The notes under the pieces were generated by a model. It did not search any database and was not told the DNA's origin. It saw only the letters and a list, made by a program, of their open reading frames with translations. A program made the translations under genes and the position numbers. A stretch of 64,000 bases of DNA, from the NCBI RefSeq assembly GCF_018847375.1, contig NZ_CP072036.1:2294001-2358000 (forward strand), given 5' to 3'. Positions 52,307 to 62,345 of this stretch are shown here, piece by piece. Every line of letters begins with the position of its first letter. Position 1 is the first letter of the stretch. This DNA comes from Akkermansia massiliensis (lineage in GTDB: Bacteria > Verrucomicrobiota > Verrucomicrobiia > Verrucomicrobiales > Akkermansiaceae).

Positions 52307-53488
52307 TTATTTGACTGCTGCAACCGCCTTCTGGGCGGCTTCGTCCAGGTTGTCGGCAGGGATGATGGCGATGCCGCTGTCTGCGAGGATTTTCTTGCCG
52401 ATTTCCACGTTGGTGCCTTCCAGGCGGACGACGAGCGGGATTTTCATGTCAATGTTTTTCGCCGCGGCCACAATGCCCTGGGCGATGACGTCGCAGCGCA
52501 TGATGCCGCCGAAGATGTTGACCAGAAGTGCCTTCACATTCTTGTCGCTGGTGAGGATGCGGAACGCGTTGGTTACCATTTCCTCTGTGGCGGAGCCGCC
52601 CACGTCCAGGAAGTTGGCGGGTTCGCCGCCGTAGTATTTGATGATGTCCATCGTGGCCATGGCCAGCCCGGCGCCGTTTACCATGCAGCCGATGTTGCCG
52701 TCCAGGCCGATGTAGTTCAGGTCATATTTGCCGGCTTCCACTTCACGGGGGTCTTCTTCCGTTTCATCCCGCATTTCCATGATTTCCGGGTGGCGGTACA
52801 GGGCGTTGTCGTCAAAGTTGAATTTGGCGTCCAGGGCGCACACGCGGTCGTCCGTGGTGACCACGAGGGGGTTGATTTCCACCAGGGAGCAGTCCAGGGC
52901 GGTGAAGAGCTTGTAAACGTTGGTGATGAGCTTGGTGGCCTGGCGGAGCAGGGGGCCGGTCAGGCCCAGGGCCACGGCGATCTTGAGGGCCTGGAAGGGC
53001 AGGATGCCCAGGGCCGGATCAATGTGTTCGCGGATGATGGCTTCCGGACGGGTGGCGGCCACTTCTTCAATGTCCATGCCGCCTTCCGTGCTGGCTACGA
53101 TGACGGGGCATTCACGGGCGCGGTCCTGGAGAATGGCGAAGTAGCATTCCTTCTTCAGGTCCACGGCTTCCGCCACCATGATCTTGCTGACCAGCTTGCC
53201 GGTTTCCCCGGTTTGCTTGGTGACCAGAACCTGGTTGAGCATCTTGCCGGCTACGTCTTCCACTTCCTCCACGGAGTCAACGACGTGCACGCCGCCCTTG
53301 AAGCCGTTTTTGAAGGTGCCTTTGCCACGGCCGCCAGCGTGTACCTGTGCCTTAACTACGTATTGGGAAACGCCCATGTTCCGGGCTATTTGTGCTGCTT
53401 CCTGAGCAGTGGCGGCGGCAATGCCCCTGGGGGTAGCCACGCCAAAGCGCTCAAAGAGTTGTTTTGCTTGATATTCGTGAATGTTCAT
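52307..53488 (-). CDS. sucC: Succinyl-CoA synthetase beta subunit
   Basis: Counting from the ATG at 53488 ([16 protein letters not shown]) gives 393 residues; the frame is open to 53509, but MNIHEYQAK is the standard N-terminus. The ATP-grasp domain ([21 protein letters not shown]) is followed by the C-terminal CoA-ligase fold ([20 protein letters not shown]). It is the first gene of the sucCD unit and lies divergently from hisD, sharing a region of about 200 bp. Confidence 0.97.
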   Translation of the reverse strand: MNIHEYQAKQLFERFGVATPRGIAAATAQEAAQIARNMGVSQYVVKAQVHAGGRGKGTFKNGFKGGVHVVDSVEEVEDVAGKMLNQVLVTKQTGETGKLVSKIMVAEAVDLKKECYFAILQDRARECPVIVASTEGGMDIEEVAATRPEAIIREHIDPALGILPFQALKIAVALGLTGPLLRQATKLITNVYKLFTALDCSLVEINPLVVTTDDRVCALDAKFNFDDNALYRHPEIMEMRDETEEDPREVEAGKYDLNYIGLDGNIGCMVNGAGLAMATMDIIKYYGGEPANFLDVGGSATEEMVTNAFRILTSDKNVKALLVNIFGGIMRCDVIAQGIVAAAKNIDMKIPLVVRLEGTNVEIGKKILADSGIAIIPADNLDEAAQKAVAAVK

Positions 53489-53690
53489 GACAGTGGGCCG
53501 TTCGGCCAAATGTTTGCGAAAGAAAGGCTATGCCTGTTTTTTGTGCCGGTCAAGGGAGAATGGTTTGGTCTTTTGATTTTTTGTCCGGGAGATTCATGGA
53601 GTGCCTTTGGAAATCAAAGAGGACAGAAGGCTTGACTGCATGCTTAAAGATTGTGAAACTTCCTTCTCATTTTTCCGTATTATATCTTTT
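53489..53690. promoter_or_regulatory. Shared region of divergent sucC and hisD
   Basis: This 202-bp gap separates the two divergent start codons. It must hold both promoters. Candidate boxes such as ttgact (53632-53637) are present but no pair is convincing enough to name. Confidence 0.4.
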
Positions 53691-54989
53691 ATGAAAATTT
53701 ACCGTCCTTCCGACACCTGCTTTGACGAAATGAAGAGCCGGATGAACCGCCGCGCTCTCCCGGAGGATTCCGTAAGGGATACCGTTAACGCTATTATCCA
53801 GGACGTTTCCGCGCGCGGGGACGAGGCCCTTTTTGATTATGCCGCCAGGTTTGACAGGGTGCATCTGGATCCTTCCTCCCTGTTCGTGACGGAGGCGGAG
53901 CTGGCGGGGGCGGAAGCCGCCGTGGAGGATTCCGTGAAAGAGGCCATTGCCGCCTCCCTGGCCAACATCCATTATTTTTCAGACCGCAGCCGCAGGCAGG
54001 ACTGGTCCGGCGTGAACGCCCAGGGTGTGGAGGTGGCGGAACGCTTCCTTCCGTATGACCGCGTGGGCATTTATATTCCAGGCGGGAAGGCTCCCCTGGT
54101 GTCCACGTCCATCATGACGGGCGGTTTTGCCCAGGCCGCCGGCGTGCGGGAGATTGTGGCCGCTACGCCCTGCGGGCCGGACGGGCGGGTGAATCCCGCT
54201 CTTTTATATGCATTGAAGGCTTCCGGCGCTACGGAGATTGTCAAGATAGGCGGAGCGCAGGCGATTGCCGCCCTTGCGGTGGGAACGGAGAGCGTGAAGC
54301 CGGTTGAGAAGATTTTCGGCCCCGGCAACCGTTTTGTGGTGGAGGCCAAGCGCCAGCTGGTGGGAGCCGTCGCCATCGACCTGCTCCCCGGACCCAGTGA
54401 GGTGATGGTGCTGGCGGATGAGACCGCAGACGCGGAGTTCCTGGCCGCCGACCTGCTGGCGCAGGGGGAACACGGTCCGGACAGCGTGGTGGTGTTCGTT
54501 ACCACGTCGGAGGCGTTATTGGAACAAGTGGAAGCGGAGGTGGAACGCCAGGCCGCCCTGCTGAGCCGCGGTTCCATCATCCGGGAGGTGCTGGACAAGC
54601 ACGCTTACGGTTTTCTGGTTTCCTCCATCCAGGAGGGGGTGGACCTGGTGAACGCCTTCGCTCCGGAGCATCTGGTGCTCGTCACGCGGGATGAAGACGC
54701 CGTGCTGGACGGCATCCGGACGGCGGGCGCCATTTATGCCGGCGCTTTTTCCACGGTGGCCTGCGGGGATTTCCTGGCAGGCCCCAGCCACACCCTGCCG
54801 ACCGGCGGGGCCGGCAAGTCGTTTTCCGGCCTGCGGGCGGACCAGTTCCAGCGGCGCACCAGCGTGGTGCGGATGAACCGGGAGGCCGTGCTCAAGTCCG
54901 CTCCGTACGTGGCGGAGTTCGCCAGAGTGGAGGGGCTGGACGCCCACAACCATTCCATCCAGGTCCGCGCCGCCCGCGTTGACCGATAA
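53691..54989 (+). CDS. hisD: Histidinol dehydrogenase
   Basis: From ATG 53691 (MKIYRPSDTCFDEM) the 432-residue protein has the full HisD layout. The NAD+-dependent enzyme makes L-histidine from L-histidinol in two steps. Glu326 and His327 (FAPEHLVL) are the catalytic pair at the same positions as in E. coli. RVGIYIPGGKAPL, FGPGNRFVVEAKR and LPGPSEVMV follow the family. It is the only his gene in the window, so it stands apart from a his operon. Confidence 0.97.
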   Translation: MKIYRPSDTCFDEMKSRMNRRALPEDSVRDTVNAIIQDVSARGDEALFDYAARFDRVHLDPSSLFVTEAELAGAEAAVEDSVKEAIAASLANIHYFSDRSRRQDWSGVNAQGVEVAERFLPYDRVGIYIPGGKAPLVSTSIMTGGFAQAAGVREIVAATPCGPDGRVNPALLYALKASGATEIVKIGGAQAIAALAVGTESVKPVEKIFGPGNRFVVEAKRQLVGAVAIDLLPGPSEVMVLADETADAEFLAADLLAQGEHGPDSVVVFVTTSEALLEQVEAEVERQAALLSRGSIIREVLDKHAYGFLVSSIQEGVDLVNAFAPEHLVLVTRDEDAVLDGIRTAGAIYAGAFSTVACGDFLAGPSHTLPTGGAGKSFSGLRADQFQRRTSVVRMNREAVLKSAPYVAEFARVEGLDAHNHSIQVRAARVDR

Positions 54990-55011
54990 TTCCAAACTTC
55001 CCCCACCCCCC

Positions 55012-55656
55012 ATGAAACGACAGAAAGGAACCAAGGAACGATTGCTGGACGCGGCGGAGTGCCTGTTTGCCGAGCACGGCTATACAGGCACTTCCATGCG
55101 CATGATTTCCCAGCAGGCATCCGTCAACATCGCCTCCGCCAATTATTATTTTGGCGGCAAGGAAGGGCTTTGGAAGGCGGTCATGATGAAGTATGCGCCG
55201 CAGGCGCGGGATTTCCGGATTTCCATGATGAATGAGGCCATGGAGAAAGGCACGGTGCGGGCGCTGGCCCACGCCTATGTTTACCCTTCCTTCCACGGCC
55301 TCCTGCATGTGAAGCTGGAAGAACTGGGCAATTTCCCCCATTACCTGCGCCTGCTGGCCATTTGCCACGTGCAGACGCCGGAGATAGCGGTGGAGTATAT
55401 CAAGGAGGTGTATTCCCCCATACGCCGGCGGCTGCATGACTGCATCCGCACCATGTTTCCGGGCGCTTCCACGTACCAGGTTTTCTGGACGGTGCTGGCT
55501 ATTGAAAGCATCATGATCGGCCTGCTGACCCGTTTGCGGATGATTATGGAGCTGATGGAGAACAACCGGGTTCCCAAGGGCAGCGTGCAGGATTTGTTTG
55601 AGCTGATTGTCCGCCAGGTGGACGGCCTGATCCATTTGTGTGAAAAACCAGCATAA
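55012..55656 (+). CDS. TetR-family transcriptional regulator
   Basis: The 214-residue protein starts at ATG 55012 (MKRQKGTKERLLDAAECLFAEHGY). A TTG start at 54979 would overlap hisD and is less likely. The N-terminal helix-turn-helix is RLLDAAECLFAEHGYTGTSMRMISQQASVNIASANYYFGGKEGLW, a clear TetR-type DNA-binding unit. The C-terminal domain is family-variable. It precedes the BASS-type transporter gene by 26 bp on the same strand and may regulate it, though this is inferred. Confidence 0.9.
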   Translation: MKRQKGTKERLLDAAECLFAEHGYTGTSMRMISQQASVNIASANYYFGGKEGLWKAVMMKYAPQARDFRISMMNEAMEKGTVRALAHAYVYPSFHGLLHVKLEELGNFPHYLRLLAICHVQTPEIAVEYIKEVYSPIRRRLHDCIRTMFPGASTYQVFWTVLAIESIMIGLLTRLRMIMELMENNRVPKGSVQDLFELIVRQVDGLIHLCEKPA

Positions 55657-55682
55657 CCTTTTCACTGCCGTCCGCATTCCAC

Positions 55683-56580
55683 ATGTTCAAGTCCCTCATC
55701 CGCACGTTTGCCATCGTGGCGGCTTTTATTGCGGGGTACATGATGCCCGGCCTGCACGTGTATAGCTGGACGTTCAAGTGGATGCTGATCGTGATGCTGT
55801 TTGTGACGTTTCTGGGCATCCGCTTCAAACGGATGAAGCCGGAGCGCGCGCACTGGCTCCTGGTAGGGGCCAACCTGCTCGTGGCCCTGGCGGCCTGGGG
55901 CGCGTGCCGCCTCGTTTTCGGAGACGGGTACCTGGCGGAGGCCGCTTTCTTCGTGGGCATCATGCCCACGGCCACGGCGGCTCCCGTGGTGATGGGGCTG
56001 CTGGGCGGCAGCGTGGAGTTCATGCTGACGGCCCTCCTGCTGCTTAACGGCATTATTTGCGCCCTGCTGCCTTTCATTCTGCCGGCGGTCGTGGGGCAGG
56101 GCGGCTTTGAGATTTACCTGAACGTGGCCCAGAATATTTCCCTGGTGATGCTGCTGCCGCTGGTTCTGGCCCTGGCGGCGCGGCGTTTTTATCCGCGGGC
56201 CATTGCGTGGCCGCGGAAGCTGAAGGACGTCACCTTCGGCATCTGGGTGGTGATTCTGGTTTTGATCGCGGCGAACGCCTCTTATGATATTTCCTCCCGT
56301 GACGGCATTTCGGAGCGCGTGCTGGAACAGATCGGCGCAGTTTCCCTGCTGGTGTGCGGGATCAACTTCGGGCTGGGGCATTTGCTGGGGGGGGCGTACC
56401 CGTGCCGCGGAGTGCAGCCAGGCCCTGGGGCAGAAGAATACCACGCTGTCCATTTACCTGGCGCTGACGTATGCCAGCCCCATCGCCGCGCTGGGGCCTA
56501 CGTTTTACGTGCTGTGGCATAATTTATGGAATGCCTGGCAGTTGTACCGGGCGTCCGAACGGAAGCGCAGGAACGGCTGA
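55683..56580 (+). pseudogene. BASS-family (bile acid:sodium symporter-like) transporter, frameshifted at a G8 tract
   Basis: The protein has 8 to 10 membrane helices and the family pattern: ATAAPVVMGLLGGSVEFMLTALLLLNG near residue 100. As written it is out of frame after HLLGGA at about residue 239. The other frame carries the missing end (TRAAECSQALGQKNTTLS to the stop at 56580, ASERKRRNG). The lesion is the run of eight G at 56387-56394; seven G would keep frame and give about 298 residues. It may be a sequencing error, a real mutation or a slippage-controlled gene. Confidence 0.72.
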
Positions 56581-56806
56581 CGTAAATTGCCGCGCATGGC
56601 CCGGAGAAAAGCGCCCGGCGGAAGGCGGAGAGAAGGGCCGGAAAGTGGGAAAAAGGCAGGAAAAAGCTTTCCCGGGCCGGTCCCGGGGACTGGCGGGGAA
56701 ACGGTTGTCGTCGGCTGGTTTGTCCGCCTTCAGGTGCAGCGGAGATTTCCTCCCCATGCAAAAAGCTTGAAATTCAGGGAGCGCCGGGTAACGTTATGCA
56801 CTTGTT

Positions 56807-58474
56807 ATGCAGGCCCCTTCTCCTTTGAAACCCCTGTCTCCGCGCACCAAGTGGCTGATTGCCCTGTGCTTGTGCGCGCTCGTGATGCTGCTGGAGTTCC
56901 TGACGTACCATATGGCGTACCGCATCGGTTATGATGAAGGGATGCTGACCACACCGCCGGTGGTGGTGCAGAAGAGCGATGAAAAGGCCATGCAGAATTT
57001 ATCCCGCTTCATGGCGGATGTTTTCGCTTCACGCGAGAGCCTGGCCGGCATTCTGGACAACCGGGAGGAACGCCTGGCATGGATCAGGGATCCGGAGTTG
57101 CGGACGGAGACGGCCTGGGGCCTCACCCGTGAGCTGATCAGCCGGGACGGCGTGGACCGCGCCCTTCCTGCGGCCAGGGAATTGATTGACGCCGGATATG
57201 CCTCCGGGCGCTACCGGGTGTGGGCCCCCCGCGCGGACGCCGTGGCCAAGGCCCTTCTGGCGGAGCACCAGTATTCCCCGGCCTACGGTTATTTGAAAAC
57301 CGCCGTGGAGGGGTATGAGAAGGAGGGAATGGCCGAGCCGCTGGTGCGGGCCCTCCAGACCATGAGTTCCATTGACCAGATGCTGAACAGGAATGAGGAG
57401 GCGAACGTGCTGCTCCAGCGCGCGGTGGACGCCGCCGCCCATCTGGGGACGGACGCCCTCCCGGTCCGGTCCAGGCTTATGGCCGCCCAGGGCCGGCTGG
57501 CGCGCGCCACGGGGCGCATTCCGGAATCGCGCGCCTATTTCAAGAAGGCCCTGGCCCTGTGCCCCCAGCCGGACAAGACGACCGGTGACCTGGCCCTGGC
57601 GAGCATCAGCATGGGAGAAGCCATGCTGGAGGCCGGCAGGAAGGATGAGGCGCGGGAATTGTTTTTAAAGGGCCTTACCGGTTCGGAGAACGCCTCCTAC
57701 TTGTTGAATGACTGCCTTAACGCCCTGCGCGGGCTGGCGCGCATTTCCACGGAGCAGGGGAATTATGAGGAAGCCCTGGCTTATCTTTACCAGGCGGAGG
57801 GCGCCGCTCGCGGCGTGCTGCCGGCGGACCATGCGTTCTGGGCCGGGCTGTACGATCAGAGGGGGTGGGTGAACATCATGCGCAAGGCCGCTCCGGAAGC
57901 CCGCGCGGATTTCCTGAAGGCGATTGCCAACAGCGCGGCTTCCCCCGTCATTTCCGCCCAGTCCCTGGAAGGGCTGGGCAAAGCGTGGCTGGATGCCGGG
58001 GAGGGGGACAAGGCCAGGGAAAACCTGCAAAAAGCCCTTCAACTGCGGGAATCCCACTTTGCCTCGGACGTCCTGTCCCTGGGCCGGGTTTATTATTCCC
58101 TGGGGCTCGCCAGCGATATGGCGGGGGACCGGGAAAGCGCCCTGCACGCCTATGCCGGAGCAGTGGATTCCCTGCTGAAATGCGGGGAGGGGCCGGAGCG
58201 CAGAAGCCTGCTGGTGCAGTCCTATTTGTGCAAGGCATACGCCCTGTGCGACGGAGAGCAGTGGAAGGAGGCCGTGGAAACTTTTGAAGCGGTGCTTCCC
58301 ATGCTGGAGGGGGAACAGCGGTCGGAGAATTACAAGCAGCTTGGCCGCTGTTACGATGAATTGGGAATGAAGGAGAAGGCGGATGCCTGCTGGAAGGAAT
58401 CCGGTTTTCCCCGCGTGCGCATGGCCTCTCCCGGGCGCAGGCCGTCCGGGAACGCCAGATCCTCCCGGCGGTAG
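56807..58474 (+). CDS. Membrane-anchored TPR-like protein
   Basis: The 555-residue protein has one membrane segment at about 17-38 and then an alpha-helical repeat region with tetratricopeptide (TPR)-like units, such as ESRAYFKKALALCPQPDKTT, YEEALAYLYQAEGAARG and KARENLQKALQLRESHF. TPR proteins build scaffolds for other proteins. The C-terminus is basic. It is followed by a second protein with similar architecture. The partner is unknown. Confidence 0.78.
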   Translation: MQAPSPLKPLSPRTKWLIALCLCALVMLLEFLTYHMAYRIGYDEGMLTTPPVVVQKSDEKAMQNLSRFMADVFASRESLAGILDNREERLAWIRDPELRTETAWGLTRELISRDGVDRALPAARELIDAGYASGRYRVWAPRADAVAKALLAEHQYSPAYGYLKTAVEGYEKEGMAEPLVRALQTMSSIDQMLNRNEEANVLLQRAVDAAAHLGTDALPVRSRLMAAQGRLARATGRIPESRAYFKKALALCPQPDKTTGDLALASISMGEAMLEAGRKDEARELFLKGLTGSENASYLLNDCLNALRGLARISTEQGNYEEALAYLYQAEGAARGVLPADHAFWAGLYDQRGWVNIMRKAAPEARADFLKAIANSAASPVISAQSLEGLGKAWLDAGEGDKARENLQKALQLRESHFASDVLSLGRVYYSLGLASDMAGDRESALHAYAGAVDSLLKCGEGPERRSLLVQSYLCKAYALCDGEQWKEAVETFEAVLPMLEGEQRSENYKQLGRCYDELGMKEKADACWKESGFPRVRMASPGRRPSGNARSSRR

Positions 58475-58486
58475 GCTTCGGGCGGT

Positions 58487-58516
58487 CCTCGTAAGACGTT
58501 GCGAGGTGTTTATTTT
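58487..58516 (+). terminator. Terminator between the TPR-like genes
   Basis: Arms cctcgtaa and ttgcgagg form an 8-bp stem with one wobble pair and a GACG loop, then TGTTTATTTT. Confidence 0.6.
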
Positions 58517-58552
58517 GCTTGATTTGTGCCGCCTTTTTGGCTCAATGCCTGC

Positions 58553-60145
58553 ATGAGTTCCGAGCGCCATTTTTCCAACAAGCCCTACCGCCCCTCACGC
58601 AAGAAGAAGTCTTATTGGAAGCCGGTTCTCTTTCTGGTGCTGCTGGGTGGGCTCTGGTTCGGCTACATCCAGTACTGGCCCACGATTGAAGGGTGGTTCA
58701 AGCCGACCATTCACGAGGTGCACAGCCAGACGCAGGCCATGGGCCATTTGCAGGGCATGCTGGCCTCCTGGAACGGTTCCGACGCGGAGCTGGCGCAGAT
58801 GGCTTCCTCCGTGGACAAGCAGGTGGAATGGATGAATTCCCCGGAAGCGCGGGATTCCTTTGCGTGGCTGCTGGCGGTGGAAATGGACAGGCGCGGCATG
58901 CTGAAGGAATCCGAACCGATGCTGGCGGCCCTGCTGGAAAAGAAGCTGGCCGATTCCGCCTCCATGCCGGCGGAGGACAGGAACCGCCTGCTGGGCGTCA
59001 GCCTGAACTGGGCGCGGGAGTTTGCAGGCCGCAAGCATGACGCCACGGCGGAGAAGCTTTATGAAGTGATTTTGAAAAATACGCCGGAGGAGCAGGTATC
59101 CATCCGTCTGGCATGCCTGGAACCGCTGGCCCACTATGCGTATGACCAGGCCAGGTTTGAGCGTTTTTCCGCGTTGTGCAAGCAGGCCGCCTCCCCTGTC
59201 ATGAGGAGCATGCTGAAAAAGCCGGAGGACGTGAAGAGCATGGTGAAGATTCTGCTGCTTCAGGATACTCTGCCGGACAAGACTACGGGGCAGCCCGGCG
59301 GCACAGGAAGCGCCATTGCCCGGGAACTGCTCACCAAATTCCGCCTGACCGCCAGTCCGGATATGGGCCGAATCATCCTGAACGAGCTGAATATGCCGCT
59401 CAATGCGCGCCGTAAGTATTCCCAGGCGGAGCTGAAAGCCATGGCTGACCAGTTGGAAGCCGCCCTGATCTGCTTTCGCGCCGCGGAAACGGAGATGGAC
59501 TGCACGCCGGAAACGATGCTTGCCCTGGCGCGGGTAAGGATGCAGATGGGGGATTTGAAGGAGGCTTCCCGCCTGCTGTCCCGTGCGGAAGGGACAGCGA
59601 TGACCCTGGGCGTGGATGCCCCGCGCATTCTGAGCGGTTCCAGCCTGAGCCAGGACATTGAGGCTCTGCGTTCCCAGCTTGAGAAGTACGGCCAGGCGGA
59701 GGCTCTGGTGAAACGGGCTTATGAGGACGTGAACATCGCCGCCGCCTTCCTGAAAGCGCGGGATTATGACCAGGCGATGAAATATCTGGACCAGGCGATG
59801 AAGGTGGCCCGTGAGAACACCACGTTTGTCCAGGCCCTCCAGCCGGTCATTCTGAATCTTCAGGCTGAGATAAGCGCGGGCAGAGAACAGTGGCCCCTGT
59901 CGGAAGCCCAGTATGGAAAGCTGGTTGAAGAATGGGATGCGCTGAGTCCGGAAGACAAGGCGAAGCTCCAGAATAATCTGGCCTCCATCCAGTCCGGAGA
60001 CCTTTACAACAAAATTCACCGGAGCTGGGCTGACGTGTGTCTCAAGCAGAACCGGACCACAGAGGCCCGGCGGGTGCTGGCGAAGATAGGGGAAGCCCCG
60101 GCGGAAGAACCGGAAAAGCCTGCTTCGCGCCGCCGCCGCAGATAA
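58553..60145 (+). CDS. Membrane-anchored TPR-like protein
   Basis: The 530-residue protein starts at ATG 58553 (MSSERHFSNKPYRP). A basic N-terminus leads into one membrane helix (about 24-44, KPVLFLVLLGGLWFGYIQYW). The rest is helical with repeated 'A-x-x-x-L' spacing, for instance LALARVRMQMGDLKEASRLLSRAEG and AAFLKARDYDQAMKYLDQAMKVA. It ends in a basic ASRRRRR. Architecture and size match the preceding protein, so the two may act in one pathway, although they are not obviously close in sequence. Confidence 0.75.
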   Translation: MSSERHFSNKPYRPSRKKKSYWKPVLFLVLLGGLWFGYIQYWPTIEGWFKPTIHEVHSQTQAMGHLQGMLASWNGSDAELAQMASSVDKQVEWMNSPEARDSFAWLLAVEMDRRGMLKESEPMLAALLEKKLADSASMPAEDRNRLLGVSLNWAREFAGRKHDATAEKLYEVILKNTPEEQVSIRLACLEPLAHYAYDQARFERFSALCKQAASPVMRSMLKKPEDVKSMVKILLLQDTLPDKTTGQPGGTGSAIARELLTKFRLTASPDMGRIILNELNMPLNARRKYSQAELKAMADQLEAALICFRAAETEMDCTPETMLALARVRMQMGDLKEASRLLSRAEGTAMTLGVDAPRILSGSSLSQDIEALRSQLEKYGQAEALVKRAYEDVNIAAAFLKARDYDQAMKYLDQAMKVARENTTFVQALQPVILNLQAEISAGREQWPLSEAQYGKLVEEWDALSPEDKAKLQNNLASIQSGDLYNKIHRSWADVCLKQNRTTEARRVLAKIGEAPAEEPEKPASRRRRR

Positions 60146-60509
60146 TTGAAGCCCTTTTCAGCAGGCTGACCCGCGCGCCCCTCCGCGGGAAGCGCCGCGG
60201 GCGACAGACGGCGGAAGAATGCCTTGGCAGCGTGCCGCAGGCCTTTGATCGGCTTATCCGGCACAGCCGCATTAGTGCCGGAATTGCTTTGCCGGGCCGC
60301 TCTTGGCTTTCCCGGGCGCGGATGGCGGAAAGGGGGCGTTTTGGTACAGATTGCCGCTTTCTCCGCCGCGCATGCTGCGGTATTCCCGCTTTCCGGACGG
60401 AGAACGGCTTTTTGATGTGATAGGAGTATACGCCACCTGTACCGGATGCAACGTTTCCGGTATGATTCAAGGCTCCGGGGAAGCTGAAAAAACAGCTTCC
60501 GCAGATTCC
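60146..60509. other. Intergenic region downstream of the TPR-like gene
   Basis: No gene or RNA is recognised in these 364 bp. The GC-rich part has open frames on both strands without domains. Confidence 0.4.
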
Positions 60510-60836
60510 TCAGCTGCGGACTTTGGCTTTCTGCCGCACGTGGCCGAGAGCCCTTTTTCCGTGGATCATTTTTTCACGGCGGTCAGCGGCGGACTGACGG
60601 CGGGAACGCACGGTATATTTTGCGAAAATTTGGCTAACCGTAAGGTTCCCCTGTTCAAAAAGTGTGAAAATGTTATCTCTCACTCTCATCGCTTCCTGAA
60701 GCGCCGCATCAGCGCCCCCGTATTGAGAATCGGAGAAATAACGAGTGAATAAGCGCTTGTTCTTACAGATCGCCAACCGATAGCCTTGAAAGGCTGTCGT
60801 TTCGTAAGTGTAGCGGGTGATGTTTTTACAAGGCAT
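60510..60836 (-). CDS. Small AP2-like DNA-binding domain protein
   Basis: From the ATG at 60836 (MPCKNITRYTY) this gives 108 residues. The segment FQGYRLAICKNKRLFTRYFSDSQYGGADAALQEAMRVRDN (about 16-55) has the three-strand then helix pattern of AP2/ERF-like domains, which in bacteria occur in integrases, homing nucleases and stand-alone proteins. The FSDS-x-YGG-x-x-AAL run is the clearest sign. The basic C-terminus could bind DNA. It lies on the minus strand downstream of xseA. Confidence 0.62.
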   Translation of the reverse strand: MPCKNITRYTYETTAFQGYRLAICKNKRLFTRYFSDSQYGGADAALQEAMRVRDNIFTLFEQGNLTVSQIFAKYTVRSRRQSAADRREKMIHGKRALGHVRQKAKVRS

Positions 60837-60944
60837 ATGTACAGAAGTTATGGGACCGGGTAATAGGAGCAGTGACAGGCTTCTATTAGGATAGGTTCCA
60901 CTTCCTGTAAAATCCAGAAAAAACACAATTTGTTAGATTGAGTG

Positions 60945-60980
60945 CAAAAAATGCAATGCTAGGCTCTTGTGGACAGCCTA
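60945..60980 (-). terminator. Possible terminator at the end of xseA
   Basis: A 6-bp stem taggct/agccta (60960-60965 and 60975-60980) overlaps the xseA stop. The minus strand then has GCATTGCATTTTTTGC. Confidence 0.4.
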
Positions 60981-62342
60981 TTGCGGTGTGTCATCCCTGA
61001 CATAAAAACAGCCGTCGGAGACACGGACTTTCAATTTTTCTCCTGCATGTACCTGGTTCGTTTGCCGTATGAGCTGCTTATTCTGGTTTTCCACCAGGGC
61101 GTATCCGCGGCGCAGCGTTTGCTCCGGGCTGTGAGCTTCCAGCCGGGCTTGAATAAGAGCCAGTTGTGAAGAGAAATCCGCCATGCGCACGGCGGCCGCA
61201 TGGGCCAGTCCGGCCTGGAGGGAGGCCAGAAGCTGCGCGCGCTCCCTGTTGCGGTGGGTGGGATGGCGCATTTGTAACTGATGTTCCAGTTTGTTGATAT
61301 GGAGCGTGTTTTGAAAAATGCGCGTGGCCGCGGCGTTCAGCAGGGTTTCTTCCATGTCGTCCAGGCGCTGGGCGTAAGGGGAGAGCAGGGAATCCGCATC
61401 CAGCAGTTTTCCCCGCAGGTAAACATCCAGTCTCAGCTTGGAACGCAACAGGGAATGCCGTGCGGAGGCGTGCAGGGCCTGTTCCATTCTAGCCAGCTTG
61501 CGGAGCCATTCCGGACCGTCCGGCGTAGCCAGCTCCGCGGCCGCGGTCGGGGTGGGGGCGCGCAGGTCCGCCACAAAGTCCGCAATGGTGAAGTCCGTAT
61601 CGTGGCCTACTGCGGAAATCACGGGAACGGTGCATTCGTAAATCGCGCGCGCTACCGTTTCCTCATTGAAGTTCCACAGGTCTTCTATGGAGCCGCCCCC
61701 GCGGCCCACAATGAGCACGTCCACGGGCGGCAGGCCGTTGAGAGGGGCTGCGGACCAGGCGCGCACGGCAGCGGCTATTTCATGCTCCGCTCCCGCCCCC
61801 TGGACGCGCACGGGCAGCAGGTAGGCTTTCACCCACGGGGCGCGGCGTTCCAGCACATGGCGTATATCCTGGATGACGGCGCCGGTAGGGGAGGTGACGA
61901 TGCCGATGGCGCGGGGAAAGGCGGGGATGCCCTTTTTGCGTTCAGCGTCAAACAACCCCTCCCGCTGGAGTTTTTCCTTCAGTTCCAGAAAGCGCGCCTG
62001 CAGGTCTCCCTGGCCGGCGGCTTTCACCTGCCTGATGACCAGTTGAAGCTGGCCCCGGTCCGGGTACACGGTGGCGCTGCCCAGCACATGGACCTTCATC
62101 CCTTCCTGGAGCCGTACGGGGCATTTGGAAGCCGCAGCCTTGAAAAAGGCGCAGAAGATTTCCGCGCCCTGTTCCTTCAGGGTGAAGTAAACGTGGCCGC
62201 TGGTATGGTGCTTGACGTTGCTGAGCTCTCCCACCACCCACTGGGTCCCCACGGCAATGCTGACCGTATCCCTCAGGCGGTAAACGAGCTGTTTGACCGT
62301 GATGGGCCTGGGAGCGGCAGGCGTTTCCTCCGGGAATTCCAT
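60978..62342 (-). CDS. xseA: Exodeoxyribonuclease VII large subunit
   Basis: The 454-residue protein has the N-terminal OB fold (VKQLVYRLRDTVSIAVGTQWVVGELSNVKHHTSGHVYFTLK), a catalytic region with GIVTSPTGAVIQDIRHVLERRAPW and VIVGRGGGSIEDLWNFNEE, and the long coiled-coil C-terminal part. With XseB it degrades single-stranded DNA in repair. XseB is not in the window. It starts 3 bp after the stop of the synthetase gene, so they are co-transcribed. Confidence 0.96.
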   Translation of the reverse strand: MEFPEETPAAPRPITVKQLVYRLRDTVSIAVGTQWVVGELSNVKHHTSGHVYFTLKEQGAEIFCAFFKAAASKCPVRLQEGMKVHVLGSATVYPDRGQLQLVIRQVKAAGQGDLQARFLELKEKLQREGLFDAERKKGIPAFPRAIGIVTSPTGAVIQDIRHVLERRAPWVKAYLLPVRVQGAGAEHEIAAAVRAWSAAPLNGLPPVDVLIVGRGGGSIEDLWNFNEETVARAIYECTVPVISAVGHDTDFTIADFVADLRAPTPTAAAELATPDGPEWLRKLARMEQALHASARHSLLRSKLRLDVYLRGKLLDADSLLSPYAQRLDDMEETLLNAAATRIFQNTLHINKLEHQLQMRHPTHRNRERAQLLASLQAGLAHAAAVRMADFSSQLALIQARLEAHSPEQTLRRGYALVENQNKQLIRQTNQVHAGEKLKVRVSDGCFYVRDDTPQ

Positions 62343-62345
62343 GGG

